From contig JBCBET010000001.1 in the NCBI GenBank assembly GCA_038528385.1, positions 434,001 to 498,000 on the forward strand: a DNA stretch of 64,000 nucleotides. Direction: 5' to 3'. Positions 17,726 to 26,713 of the stretch are shown one piece after another; the first letter of the stretch is position 1, and the number at the start of each line of letters is the position of its first letter. Position numbers and translations under genes: made by a program. Below the pieces are notes generated by a model that saw only the letters and a list, made by a program, of their open reading frames with translations, was not told the origin of the DNA and did not search any database. The DNA comes from Shimia_B sp038528385. Lineage in GTDB: Bacteria > Pseudomonadota > Alphaproteobacteria > Rhodobacterales > Rhodobacteraceae.

Positions 17726-18634
17726 ATGACAGACCCCTTCACGCTCCAGCGCCGCGCGCCCGCGGGCGCTACGGCTCCCCTCGCCCATTGGGGGTTCCGC
17801 AACGAGACGGATCCGCTGACCGATGTTCTTTTGGGCTCGCCCGCGCATCTCTACCACCGGGCAACCTCGTCGCTTTCGCGCAAGCACCTGCGCGACGCAC
17901 CCTGCGACATCCAGCGCGCCCAGGCGCAGCACGCCGCGCTCGTGAGCGCCTACGAGGCGTTCGGCGTCCGCGTCCATATGCCCCCGCCCGAGCCCGAACT
18001 GACCATGCAGGTCTATACCCGCGACAGCTCCGTCATGACGCCCTACGGCGCCATCATCACCGCCATGAGCCAGTGGTGGCGGCGCGGCGAGAACTACGCG
18101 GCCATCCGACACTACGAGGCGCTGGGCATCCCGATCTACGACATGGTGACCGCGGGCACCTTCGAGGGCGGGGATTTCAACGTCATCGAGGAAGGCTGCG
18201 TCCTCATCGGCTGCGGCGGCGCCCGCACCCAGGAGGAAGGCGCCCGGCAGGTGGCCGGTTGGCTCGAGGCGGAGGGCTGGGAGGTGCGCCTCGCCTTCAT
18301 CGACGAGTTCTACGTCCACATCGACCTCATGGTCGTGCCCATCGCCGAGAAGCTCACCGCCGTCTGCACCGCCTGCACCGACCCCGCCATCGTGGATTGG
18401 CTCCGTGGCAAGGGGCACGCGATCATCGACGTGCCCTTCCGCGACACGATGAATCTCGGCTGCAACCTCATGAGCCTCGGGCGGGACCGCGTGATCGCCC
18501 CGGCGAGCTCCACGCATCTCATCGATGCGCTCGAGGCCTACGGCTTCGACATCGCCGCGGTGGAGACCGACGAGATCTCGAAGACCGGCGGCGGCATTCA
18601 CTGCATGGCCCAAGCGCTGCGCCGCGCCGCCTGA
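17726..18634 (+). CDS. Amidinotransferase / dimethylarginine dimethylaminohydrolase-fold enzyme
   Basis: A 302-residue pentein-fold enzyme. Recognisable catalytic elements are the EGGDFN segment near residue 148, His198 in DEFYVHIDLM and Cys293 in the C-terminal TGGGIHCMAQ motif, the covalent nucleophile of guanidino-modifying enzymes. Length and the final GGGIHCM place it with DDAH/arginine-deiminase-like proteins that hydrolyse guanidines (methylarginine, arginine) or transfer amidino groups. ATG 17726 is chosen because the upstream open frame (to 17624) shows no conservation. Downstream lie two family 1 repeats and the MATE gene. Substrate uncertain. Confidence 0.85.
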   Translation: MTDPFTLQRRAPAGATAPLAHWGFRNETDPLTDVLLGSPAHLYHRATSSLSRKHLRDAPCDIQRAQAQHAALVSAYEAFGVRVHMPPPEPELTMQVYTRDSSVMTPYGAIITAMSQWWRRGENYAAIRHYEALGIPIYDMVTAGTFEGGDFNVIEEGCVLIGCGGARTQEEGARQVAGWLEAEGWEVRLAFIDEFYVHIDLMVVPIAEKLTAVCTACTDPAIVDWLRGKGHAIIDVPFRDTMNLGCNLMSLGRDRVIAPASSTHLIDALEAYGFDIAAVETDEISKTGGGIHCMAQALRRAA

Positions 18635-18655
18635 CGATGCGGCTCCGCTCACCAA

Positions 18656-18680
18656 CAGGCCCCGGGTCAGGCCCGGGGCG
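18656..18680 (+). repeat. Intergenic palindromic repeat, family 1, copy 4
   Basis: CAGGCCCCGGGTCAGGCC then CGGGGCG, identical to copy 1 except for the first base. It lies 22 bases after the amidinotransferase-like gene in a 177-base gap before the MATE gene. Confidence 0.75.
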
Positions 18681-18735
18681 TGGGGGGGCTAACGCGGCGA
18701 TGGGGGCTTTGGGCCGAGGAGGAGGCCTGAACCGC

Positions 18736-18760
18736 GAGGCCCCGGGTCGGGCGCGGGACG
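18736..18760 (+). repeat. Intergenic palindromic repeat, family 1, copy 5 (degenerate)
   Basis: GAGGCCCCGGGTCGGGC then GCGGGACG; same orientation as copy 4, 80 bases downstream, with three differences that weaken the stem. It looks like a decayed copy of the same repeat. Confidence 0.6.
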
Positions 18761-18811
18761 TGTGAGAGAGCGGTGGTGGGAACGCGGACCGGCGGTGCGC
18801 GTTGTCTCGCC

Positions 18812-20182
18812 ATGGCTGATCAGACCCGTGACCTCACCGAGGGCCCCGTGTGGCGCGCTCTCACCGCGATGTCGGCGCCCATGGCGCTGGGCATCTTCGC
18901 CGTTCTGTCGGTCGGCATCGCCGATGCCGTCTTCCTCGGACGCTATTCCGATGCCGCACTCAGCGCCGTGGGTTTCATCTACCCGGTGACGACCGCCGTG
19001 ACGTCGCTCTCCATCGGCCTGTCCGCCGGCGCCAATGCCGCGCTGAGCCAGGGCATCGGGCGCGGCGACGCGGGCGCGGCCACCTGCCGGCGCGCGCTCC
19101 ACGCGGTTGGGCTCGGGCTCCTCCTCTCCACACTCGTGGCGCTCGCGCTCTGGATGGTGTCGCCCGCGCTGTTCTCGCTCATGGGCGCACGGGGTGAAGA
19201 ACGCACGGCGGTGCTGGCCTACATGCCGATCTGGTCGCTCTCCTTCCCCTTCCTCGTGGTGATGATGCAACTGGGCTCCGTCTTCCGCGCCCATGGCAAG
19301 GGCGGGCTCGCCGCCACGGCCATGGTGGTCGCCGCGGGGGTGAACATCGCCGCCAACCCTGTCCTCATCTTCGGACTGGGCGCGCTGCCGGAACTGGGCA
19401 TCGAAGGCGCGGCGCTCGCCACGCTGCTGGGCCGCGCCGGAGCGGTGGCGCTGGCGCTCACCATCGCGCTTCGCGCGGGCTACATCGCCCTGGGGCAGCG
19501 CCCCTTGGAGGGTCTCGGCACCAGCATGGGGGAGATCTTCTCCGTCGGCGCGCCCGCGGCATTCTCGAACGCCATCAACCCCGCCGGCATGGCCGCCGTC
19601 ACCGCCGCCGTGGCCACCGTGGGCGCCGACGCCGTGGCGGGCTTCGGCGCGGCCACGCGGGTGCAATCGGTGGCGCTCGTGCCGCTCCTGGCGCTTTCGG
19701 CGGGGATCGGGCCCGTGGTGGGCCAGAACTGGGGCAAGGGCGACAGCGCACGCGCACGCACGGCGATGGGACAGAGCTTCGCCTTCTGCGTGGCCTATGC
19801 GCTCCTCCTCGGCGGGGGGCTCGCGCTCTTTGCCGCGCCGCTCGCGGCCCTCGTGACCGGGGGGGCGGCGGGCACGGCGGAGGCAGCGTTCTACCTGCGC
19901 CTCGTGGGCTGGAGCCTTTTCGGCTACGGCATGCTGGTGACCGCCAATGCGGCCATGAACGCCCGGTCCAAGCCGCTCTATTCCATGGGCATCTCGCTCG
20001 CGCGGGTCTTCGCGCTCTACCTGCCGCTCGCGTGGCTCGGCGTGACCGTCCTGGGCTATGTGGGCGTTCTCTTGGCGGCCATTCTCGCCAATGTGGGCGG
20101 TGCGGCGCTGGCCTGGTGGGCGGCGGGCGAGACGGGGCTGCGCAAGCGCGCCGTGCCGCGCATCACCACTGCCACCACCTGA
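18812..20182 (+). CDS. MATE-family multidrug/metabolite exporter
   Basis: A 456-residue polytopic protein with about twelve hydrophobic segments and an internal two-fold repeat, typical of MATE exporters. The N-terminus LTEGPVWRALTAMSAPMALG, GIADAVFLGRYSDAALSAVG and the mid-protein GFGAATRVQSVALVPLLAL with GPVVGQNWG match the NorM/DinF-like branch. These use Na+ or H+ gradients to export cationic drugs or metabolites. ATG 18812 is favoured by homology; no good ribosome-binding sequence precedes it. It is convergent with the DUF3422 gene, six bases apart. Confidence 0.9.
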   Translation: MADQTRDLTEGPVWRALTAMSAPMALGIFAVLSVGIADAVFLGRYSDAALSAVGFIYPVTTAVTSLSIGLSAGANAALSQGIGRGDAGAATCRRALHAVGLGLLLSTLVALALWMVSPALFSLMGARGEERTAVLAYMPIWSLSFPFLVVMMQLGSVFRAHGKGGLAATAMVVAAGVNIAANPVLIFGLGALPELGIEGAALATLLGRAGAVALALTIALRAGYIALGQRPLEGLGTSMGEIFSVGAPAAFSNAINPAGMAAVTAAVATVGADAVAGFGAATRVQSVALVPLLALSAGIGPVVGQNWGKGDSARARTAMGQSFAFCVAYALLLGGGLALFAAPLAALVTGGAAGTAEAAFYLRLVGWSLFGYGMLVTANAAMNARSKPLYSMGISLARVFALYLPLAWLGVTVLGYVGVLLAAILANVGGAALAWWAAGETGLRKRAVPRITTATT

Positions 20183-20188
20183 CGCTCC

Positions 20189-21472
20189 TCAGGTGTCGAC
20201 GGAGCGCCGGATCCGTTGCACGAGCCACCAGACGCCCAGCACGGTCACGGGCGTGGCCACGCCGAAGAGCACGACGTTCGATATCCCCGCCGGCACCGCC
20301 GCGGGGCCGAGCGCGTAGACGACCAGATTGACCGCGTAATAGCTGATCGCCACGACCGAGAGCCCCTCCACCGTCTTCTGAAGCCTGAGCTGCAGATCGG
20401 CGCGCTTGTCCATGCTCTCCAGCAGGTCTTGGTTCTGCGCCTGCCGCTCCACGTCGACGCTCGTGCGCAGGAGATCGGCCACGCGCAGCGCGCGCTCGGA
20501 CATGTCGCGCATGCGCTGCTGGGTGGCGCGGACGGTGCGCATGGCCGGGTCGAAGCGGCGCATCATAAACTCGCTGAAGGTCTGGCGTCCGTTGAAGCGT
20601 TCCTCGCGCAGCACCTCGATCCGCTGGTTCACGATGGCCTCGTAGGCCCGCGTCGCCGCAAACCGGTAGGAGGCCTTGGCGTTCAGGTTTTCGAGCTCCG
20701 AGGAGAGCGCGATGAGCTTTTTCAGCGTGGCCTCCGAGCTCCCTTTCCCGTTCGACATCTCGTCGGAAAGCTGCAGCAAGCCGGAATCGATCTCCGCCAG
20801 GCGCGGCGACATGGCCTGAACCCGGGCGAGGCCAAGCATGGACATGGCCTTGTAGGTCTCGATCTCGCAGAGCCGCTGGACCACGCGCCCGATCCGCCGC
20901 GAGCCTGTCTCGGGCGTGGTGAAGATGGCAAAGCGCATGTGCCCCGCCGGATCGATCCGAAAATCGGAGGCCACCGTGGCCGAGCTGTCGACCACGTCGC
21001 TCACCGCGAGGGATTCGGAGACGAACCAATCCTCGATCAGGTCCGCCTGCGTGCCGTGGTCGGGCTCTTCCTGGATGCGGATGAGCGCGGAAGTGAGGCG
21101 CGCGCCGGGCGCCTCCGCCAGCCAATCGTCCGGGAAGGCCTCGAAATCGACGGGGTCGAAGGGCCGGTTTCCGAGCCCCTCGGAGATGGCGGTGTAGGTG
21201 ACGAACTCCGTGTGGCTCTCCCATTTCAGGGAATAACGCCCCACCTTGCCGAAGTAATGCGTGGCCCCGGGCGAGGGGTGATCGGCGCCGAAGCGGTCGA
21301 GGAGCTTGATGAGGTGACGGCGATCCCCCTCACGGTCGCGGGAGGAGGCGTTCTCGGCCTGTTTGATGGCCAGATACGCACCCGTCGCCGGGGCCGACAT
21401 GGCCGGGAACGGACGCGCGTGGATCTCGTTCGCCAGCTTGTAGCGCAGCGGGTGGTCTTCGATGGCTGGCAT
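20189..21472 (-). CDS. DUF3422 membrane-anchored protein
   Basis: A 427-residue protein of the DUF3422 family, widespread in proteobacteria and uncharacterised. The N-terminus has the family start DHPLRYKLANEIHARPFP; the middle (about 220-340) is helical with heptad character, suggesting a coiled coil; two hydrophobic segments close the protein (about 372-395 and 400-418). The architecture suggests a cytosolic domain tethered by a C-terminal hairpin. It is alone on its strand. Function unknown. Confidence 0.88.
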   Translation of the reverse strand: MPAIEDHPLRYKLANEIHARPFPAMSAPATGAYLAIKQAENASSRDREGDRRHLIKLLDRFGADHPSPGATHYFGKVGRYSLKWESHTEFVTYTAISEGLGNRPFDPVDFEAFPDDWLAEAPGARLTSALIRIQEEPDHGTQADLIEDWFVSESLAVSDVVDSSATVASDFRIDPAGHMRFAIFTTPETGSRRIGRVVQRLCEIETYKAMSMLGLARVQAMSPRLAEIDSGLLQLSDEMSNGKGSSEATLKKLIALSSELENLNAKASYRFAATRAYEAIVNQRIEVLREERFNGRQTFSEFMMRRFDPAMRTVRATQQRMRDMSERALRVADLLRTSVDVERQAQNQDLLESMDKRADLQLRLQKTVEGLSVVAISYYAVNLVVYALGPAAVPAGISNVVLFGVATPVTVLGVWWLVQRIRRSVDT

Positions 21473-21622
21473 GGCTGCCCCTCGTCGTTTTCCGAGAGAT
21501 AACCATCTTTGCCGCGGATGCGAGGCAAAAGACGCGCCTTTACTGAATGTTAGCAGAATACATCGGCATACGGTCGCGCGATCGGCACCGCGTGGGCGCC
21601 CCGCCGGTTTCTTGGGCAGTGC

Positions 21623-22436
21623 TCAGCCGGGGTGGGATTGCAGGACATCCAATATCGCTTGCGGCGTCTCGGAGGGGGCGGCGGCGACCGATATGTGGCG
21701 ACCGGGCACTTCCGCAAAGTGCTCCTTGGGCAGCGTGGCTGCCGCCGCGCAGGCCTTGAGCGGGATACATGCCGTCCTCGCGCCCGGCGATCATGAGCGT
21801 GGGCACGGTGATGCCCGGCAAAAGCGGGCGGAGCGGCGGAGCGTCGAGGAGCACCGCGCGGACCACCGGGCCCATGGCCCGGCCATCGGCGGCCTTCAGC
21901 ATGGCATGGAATGCCGCGCGGTAGTCCGGGCTGTCCGCGAGGCTGGGGTCGGCGAAAAAGCTCCGCGCCACGCCCTGCCGGAAGACCCCGAGGCCGGGGG
22001 CCCAACGGGCCCCGGCGGCGATGAAACGCTGCATGAAGGACGCGCCCGCGCCGTGCTCCAGCGGCGTGTTGATGAGGAGCGCGGCGCTCACCAGGTCGGG
22101 CGCCGCGCGCGCGGCATGGGAGGCTACGAGGTCACCCCAGGACGTGTCGCCGACAACGGGGCGGGCAACCCTAGACACTCCGCCACCGCCAGCATCCCGC
22201 GCGCCTGCGCCGAAAGCGACATCGCCCGCGGCGCGCCGGAACGGCCATGGCCCGGCCCAATGATGCGGATCTGCCTCGGGCCAGGCAGGTGGGCGGCGAT
22301 CCCGTCATAGACATTCCCGTCCGTGAAGATCGACGGCCACAGAAGACAAGCGCGCCCCTCGTCCGTCTCGCGGACATGGAGCGATCCTGCCTCGGTACTC
22401 GATCTGGCGCGCCTTGGAGGTCGTGTCTTTGGGCAA
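21623..22436 (-). pseudogene. Alpha/beta-fold hydrolase, broken by three frameshifts
   Basis: Reading the minus strand in three successive frames gives one coherent alpha/beta-hydrolase of about 270 residues. From a TTG at 22436 (GGGGAGG upstream) LPKDTTSKARQIEYRGR is read; near 22380 the frame must change to continue LHVRETDEG, LLWPSIFTDGNVYDG, GPGHGRSGAPRAMS and VAECLGLPAP; near 22165 it changes again into VVGDTSWGDLVASHAARAAP (nucleophile elbow region), then FMQRF and VPTLMIAGREDGMYP; near 21750 a third change gives AAATLPKEHFAEVPGRH (final His) and the stop at 21623. Each piece stops or loses similarity without the shifts. It is probably a decayed hydrolase gene; three independent sequencing errors are less likely but possible. 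Confidence 0.78.
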
Positions 22437-22512
22437 GGCGTCGGGCCTCCCCAGTGTCGCTCACGTCGACATGATCGCGATCGGCCCGCTGGGAAAGGCC
22501 CTTCCAGGTCAC

Positions 22513-22541
22513 AAAAAAGGGCGCCATCGGCGGGCGCCCTT
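22513..22541 (-). terminator. Intrinsic terminator after pntB
   Basis: On the minus strand, 25 bases after the pntB stop, AAGGGCGCC pairs with GGCGCCCTT around a short CGCCGAT loop and is followed by six T residues. This is a textbook Rho-independent terminator closing the pntA-pntB operon and separating it from the broken hydrolase gene. A second small hairpin (CCTCCG...CGGAGG, 22548-22564) precedes it. Confidence 0.88.
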
Positions 22542-22565
22542 CCCGTGCCTCCGACGGACGGAGGA

Positions 22566-24074
22566 TCAGTCGATCATCGGCAGGAGCTTGTCGAGCGAGG
22601 CCTTCGCGTCGCCGTAGAACATCCGCGTATTCTCCTTGAAGAAGAGCGGGTTCTCGATCCCGGAATAGCCGGTGCCCTGCCCGCGCTTCGACACGAAGAC
22701 CTGTTTCGATTTCCAGACCTCGAGGACCGGCATGCCGGCGATGGGCGAGTTCGGGTCGTCCTGGGCGGCCGGGTTCACGATGTCGTTGGAGCCGATGACG
22801 ATGGCCACGTCTGTTTCGGGGAAATCGTCGTTGATCTCGTCCATCTCGAGCACGATGTCATAGGGCACTTTGGCCTCCGCCAGGAGCACGTTCATGTGCC
22901 CGGGCAGACGACCCGCCACGGGGTGAATGGCAAATCGCACGGTCTTGCCCTTGGCGCGCAGCTTCTTGGTGAGCTCGCTCACCGCCTGCTGGGCCTGCGC
23001 CACGGCCATGCCGTAGCCCGGGACGATGACGACGCTGTCGGCTTCGTTGAGCGCGCTGGCGACGCCGTCGGCCTCGATGGCGATCTGCTCGCCCTCCACG
23101 GCCATCTGCTCCCCCGCCGAGGCGCCACCCCAGCCGCCGAGGATGACGGAGACGAAGCTCCGGTTCATGGCTTTGCACATGATGTAGGAGAGGATCGCAC
23201 CCGACGAGCCCACGAGCGCGCCCACCACGATCAGAAGGTCGTTGCCGAGGCTGAAACCGATCGCCGCTGCTGCCCACCCTGAGTAGCTGTTGAGCATGGA
23301 GACGACGACCGGCATGTCCGCCCCGCCGATCCCCATGATCAGGTGGTAGCCGATGAAGAGCGCGAGCAGCGTCAGCATCACCAGCGTCCACGAGCCCGAG
23401 CCGCCCAGATACATGAACATGAAGATCACCGAGAGCGCAGCCGCCGCGGCATTGAGCATGTGCCCGCCCGGAAGCTGCTTGGCGCCCGTGTCGACCTTGA
23501 AGGGCAACATGGAGGAGCCGCCCGCGAGCTTGGCATAGGCGATGACGGAGCCGGTGAACGTCACCGCGCCGATCCAGATGCCCAGCACGAGCTCCACGCG
23601 GAGGATCGTGATCTCCACGAAGATTTTCTTGGCGATAAGATCGCCGAAGGCGGAGAGGCCGGCGATGATCTCCGCGGGCATCGCGTCATAGGCACCGGGC
23701 GCGCCGAGCACGAGGTCGTTGGCGGCGAACGACGCGGCCTGCGCGTTGATCATCATGTCGGCGTTGAAGCCCACAAAGACAGCCGCGAGACCCACGAGGG
23801 AGTGCATGATCGCCACGAGCTCGGGCATCTGCGTCATCTGCACCCGCGTGGCGAGCTGATAGCCGATGGCCGCCCCGATGGCGATGAGCACGAGCGAGGC
23901 GAGCCAGAGCCCCTGCCCCGGGCCAAAGAGCGTCGCCAGGACGGCAATGGCCATGCCCGCGATACCGTACCAGACGGCGCGCTTGGCGCTCTCCTGGCCG
24001 CTCAGGCCGCCGAGCGAAAGGATGAAGAGAACTGCAGCGACGACGTAGGCCGCGATGGTGAATCCGAAGTCCAT
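22566..24074 (-). CDS. pntB: NAD(P)(+) transhydrogenase, beta subunit
   Basis: PntB, 502 residues, is the membrane/NADP-binding subunit of the proton-translocating transhydrogenase, which drives NADPH formation from NADH with the proton gradient. The N-terminal part (to about residue 290) has eight or nine membrane segments; the C-terminal domain III binds NADP(H), with GYGMAVAQAQQAV and GANDIVNP-like VIGSNDIVNPAAQ motifs. It starts 13 bases after pntA and the operon ends in a clear terminator. Confidence 0.96.
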   Translation of the reverse strand: MDFGFTIAAYVVAAVLFILSLGGLSGQESAKRAVWYGIAGMAIAVLATLFGPGQGLWLASLVLIAIGAAIGYQLATRVQMTQMPELVAIMHSLVGLAAVFVGFNADMMINAQAASFAANDLVLGAPGAYDAMPAEIIAGLSAFGDLIAKKIFVEITILRVELVLGIWIGAVTFTGSVIAYAKLAGGSSMLPFKVDTGAKQLPGGHMLNAAAAALSVIFMFMYLGGSGSWTLVMLTLLALFIGYHLIMGIGGADMPVVVSMLNSYSGWAAAAIGFSLGNDLLIVVGALVGSSGAILSYIMCKAMNRSFVSVILGGWGGASAGEQMAVEGEQIAIEADGVASALNEADSVVIVPGYGMAVAQAQQAVSELTKKLRAKGKTVRFAIHPVAGRLPGHMNVLLAEAKVPYDIVLEMDEINDDFPETDVAIVIGSNDIVNPAAQDDPNSPIAGMPVLEVWKSKQVFVSKRGQGTGYSGIENPLFFKENTRMFYGDAKASLDKLLPMID

Positions 24075-24087
24075 GGTGCCTGTCCCT

Positions 24088-25662
24088 TTACGACTTTTGG
24101 AACATGGCGAGCATGCGCCGTGTCACGAGGAAGCCGCCGAAGATGTTGACGGCCGCCATGAGCACGCCGAGCCCGGCGAGGATGGTGATGAGCGCACCCG
24201 TCGATCCGATCTGGATGAGCGCGCCCAAGATGATGATCGAGGAGATCGCGTTGGTGACGGCCATGAGCGGCGTGTGAAGGGAATGCGACACGCCCCAAAT
24301 CACCTGGAAACCCACGAAGACCGAGAGCACGAAGACGATGAAATGCTGCATGAAGCTCGCCGGGGCCACCGTCCCCACGAGGAGGATGAGCGCGCCGCCA
24401 AGGGCCAGGAGGCCCACCTGCGTCTGCGTCTGCTTCTTGAAGGCGGCGACCTCTTCGGCGCGCTTTTCCTCCGGCGTCTTCTCCTTCACCGCCTCCTTGG
24501 GCTTTTGCGCCGCGATGGCGTTCACCTTGGGCGGTGGCGGCGGGAAGGTGATCTCGCTCTTATGGGTCACCGTGGCACCCCGGATCACGTCGTCTTCCAT
24601 GTCGTGGTTGACGACGCCGTCCTTCTCCGGCGTCAGGTCCGTCATCATGTGGCGGATGTTGGTGGCGTAGAGCGTGGAGGACTGCGTGGCCATGCGGGAG
24701 GGGAAATCGGTGTAGCCCACGATGGTCACGCCGCCGTCGGTGACGATCTTCTCGTCCTTCACCGTCAGCTCGCAGTTCCCGCCGCGCTCGGCGGCGAGGT
24801 CCACGATGACGGAGCCGGGCTTCATCATCTCGACCATGTCTTTCGTCCAGAGCACCGGCGCGTCCCGGTTGGGGATGAGCGCGGTGGTGATGACGATGTC
24901 GATCTCGGGGGCCATCTCGCGGAACTTGGCGAGCTGCGCCTCGCGGAACTCGGGGCTCGACGGGGCCGCGTAGCCGCCCGTCGTTGCGCCATCGGTCTGC
25001 TCCTCGTCGAACTCGAGGAAGACGAACTCCGCGCCCATGGACTCGATCTGCTCGGCCACTTCCGGGCGCACGTCGAACGCGTAGGTGATCGCACCGAGCG
25101 ACGTCGACGTGCCGATGGCCGCAAGCCCCGCCACGCCAGCGCCCACGATCAGGACCTTCGCCGGGGGCACCTTGCCCGCCGCCGTGACCTGGCCGGTGAA
25201 GAAGCGGCCGAAGTTGTTTCCTGCTTCGATAACAGCGCGGTAGCCGGCGATGTTGGCCATGGAGGACAGCGCGTCCATCTTCTGCGCGCGGGAAATCCGC
25301 GGCACCATGTCCATGGCGATGACGGTCGCGCCCTGCTTGTTGGCGAGCTCCATGAGCTTCTCGTTGGCGCCCGGGTAAAAGAACGAGATGAGCGTCTGCC
25401 CTTCGCGCAGGCGCTTCGTCTCCGTGTCGCTCGGGGGCCGCACCTTGGCGACGATGTCGGCCCCCTTGAAGAGGTCGGTGGCCTTCTTGACCACCTTCAC
25501 GCCCGCCGCCTCGTAGGCCGCGTCGGAAAAGCCCGCGAGCGCGCCCGCGCCCGTCTCGATCAGGCACTCATGGCCCAGCTTCTGGAGTTGCGCGGCGCTG
25601 TCCGGCGTCATCGCGACGCGCGCCTCGCCCTCGAAAATCTCTTTCGGCGTTCCGATCTTCAC
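24088..25662 (-). CDS. pntA: NAD(P)(+) transhydrogenase, alpha subunit
   Basis: PntA, 524 residues, carries the NAD(H)-binding domain I (alanine dehydrogenase-like) and four membrane segments at the C-terminus, as in the Escherichia coli one-chain form and unlike the split PntAA/PntAB of Rhodospirillum. The dinucleotide fold VLIVGAGVAGLAAIG and the mobile-loop region YAAPSSPEF are visible; a Pro/Lys-rich linker (around 400-425) joins domain I to the membrane part. GTG 25662 with AAGGTGGG upstream gives the canonical VKIGTPKEIFEGE start; an upstream ATG (25701) adds 13 unconserved residues. Confidence 0.95.
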   Translation of the reverse strand: MKIGTPKEIFEGEARVAMTPDSAAQLQKLGHECLIETGAGALAGFSDAAYEAAGVKVVKKATDLFKGADIVAKVRPPSDTETKRLREGQTLISFFYPGANEKLMELANKQGATVIAMDMVPRISRAQKMDALSSMANIAGYRAVIEAGNNFGRFFTGQVTAAGKVPPAKVLIVGAGVAGLAAIGTSTSLGAITYAFDVRPEVAEQIESMGAEFVFLEFDEEQTDGATTGGYAAPSSPEFREAQLAKFREMAPEIDIVITTALIPNRDAPVLWTKDMVEMMKPGSVIVDLAAERGGNCELTVKDEKIVTDGGVTIVGYTDFPSRMATQSSTLYATNIRHMMTDLTPEKDGVVNHDMEDDVIRGATVTHKSEITFPPPPPKVNAIAAQKPKEAVKEKTPEEKRAEEVAAFKKQTQTQVGLLALGGALILLVGTVAPASFMQHFIVFVLSVFVGFQVIWGVSHSLHTPLMAVTNAISSIIILGALIQIGSTGALITILAGLGVLMAAVNIFGGFLVTRRMLAMFQKS

Positions 25663-25854
25663 GTGTCCCACCTTTTGCTTTGCGTCTGCCTGACATGGCA
25701 CAAGTTCGGTGGGCGTCTAGCGGCATCTCGTGGGGAATCCAACCGCAGCGCGCAGGATAGTTGCGCGGCGCATGCTACGCCGCCGGGCATGCGCCTGATT
25801 TTTGGGCGCAGACCCGGTCTTCTGCCGGCGTCGCTCTTCCTTTACACGGCGCAT

Positions 25855-26595
25855 ATGGATCTCACCGGCAAGACAGCCTTCATCACCGGCGGCGGCACGG
25901 GCATCGGGCTGGCCTCGGCGCGCGCGCTCAAATCGAAGGGCGCGGAGGTCATCATCGCCGGGCGCCGCCGCGCCGTGCTCGAGGAGGCCGCGAGGGAGGG
26001 CTTCACCCCCCGCGTCATGGATGTGAGCGATGAGAGCTCCGTCGTCGAAGTCATTGCAGACACGCAGAAAATCGACATCATCGTCGCCAATGCCGGGATC
26101 GCCAAGGGGCAGAATATCCTCTCCAAGGGCCCGAGCCTCTGGCGGGAAATCATGGCCACCAACCTCGACGGGGCCTATTGGACGATCCGCGAGGGGCTGA
26201 GGCGCATGGACACCGAGGAGTATGGCCGCGTCATCGCCATTTCCTCCATCGCCGGGCTCCGGGGCCTGAAAGGCGCCCACGCCTACACCGCCTCGAAGCA
26301 CGGGCTCGTGGGCCTCGTCCGCGGCCTCGCCACCGATTTCACCGGGACCGCCGTCACCTTCAACGCGATCTGCCCAGGCTACGTGGACACCCCCATCGTC
26401 ACCGAAAACATCGACCGGCTGACCACGCGCATGGGTCTCGACGCGGCTGCGGCCCTCAAGGTCATGACCGACCAGAACCCCCATGGCCGCCTCATCGCCG
26501 CCGAGGAGGTCGCCGCGAGCGTTCTCCACCTCTGCGACCCGCTATCAAGCTCCATCACCGGCACAACCATCGAGATTTCCGGAGGCAGCGCCTAA
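25855..26595 (+). CDS. Short-chain dehydrogenase/reductase (3-hydroxyacyl-CoA dehydrogenase-like)
   Basis: A 246-residue classical SDR. Nucleotide-binding TGGGTGIG (11-18), NAG at ANAGIA, catalytic Ser in ISSIAG and YTASK are all present; Arg37 in AGRRR suggests NADP(H) preference, though this is only indicative. The C-terminal ITGTTIEISGGSA is typical. Relatives act as 3-oxoacyl reductases, 3-hydroxybutyrate or 2-hydroxycyclohexane-type dehydrogenases; I cannot choose between them. It is divergent from pntA and precedes the RTX/Hint gene on the same strand. Confidence 0.9.
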   Translation: MDLTGKTAFITGGGTGIGLASARALKSKGAEVIIAGRRRAVLEEAAREGFTPRVMDVSDESSVVEVIADTQKIDIIVANAGIAKGQNILSKGPSLWREIMATNLDGAYWTIREGLRRMDTEEYGRVIAISSIAGLRGLKGAHAYTASKHGLVGLVRGLATDFTGTAVTFNAICPGYVDTPIVTENIDRLTTRMGLDAAAALKVMTDQNPHGRLIAAEEVAASVLHLCDPLSSSITGTTIEISGGSA

Positions 26596-26669
26596 ACTTA
26601 GGCGAGAATTCGGGCCCCACAGACACCACATTTCCGGCGCAAAACAGTCTTAGCGCTCGCTTAAACAAA

Positions 26670-26695
26670 CCTCGGTACGAGGCGGAAAAAACCGC
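26670..26695. promoter_or_regulatory. Two adjacent dyads upstream of the RTX/Hint gene
   Basis: CCTCG-GTA-CGAGG (26670-26682) is directly followed by GCGG-A6-CCGC (26682-26695). Both are perfect inverted repeats and lie 18-44 bases before the ATG of the RTX/Hint gene. They could be an operator and/or a leader hairpin. No known regulator was matched. Confidence 0.45.
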
Positions 26696-26713
26696 ACGAA
26701 GAGGCAAACGAGC

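Noticed and set aside
22171..22527. Separate small gene in the frame 22171-22527 (minus)
   Set aside because: The translated product is Arg-rich and unlike any family; the true similarity in this stretch is to an alpha/beta-hydrolase in other frames.
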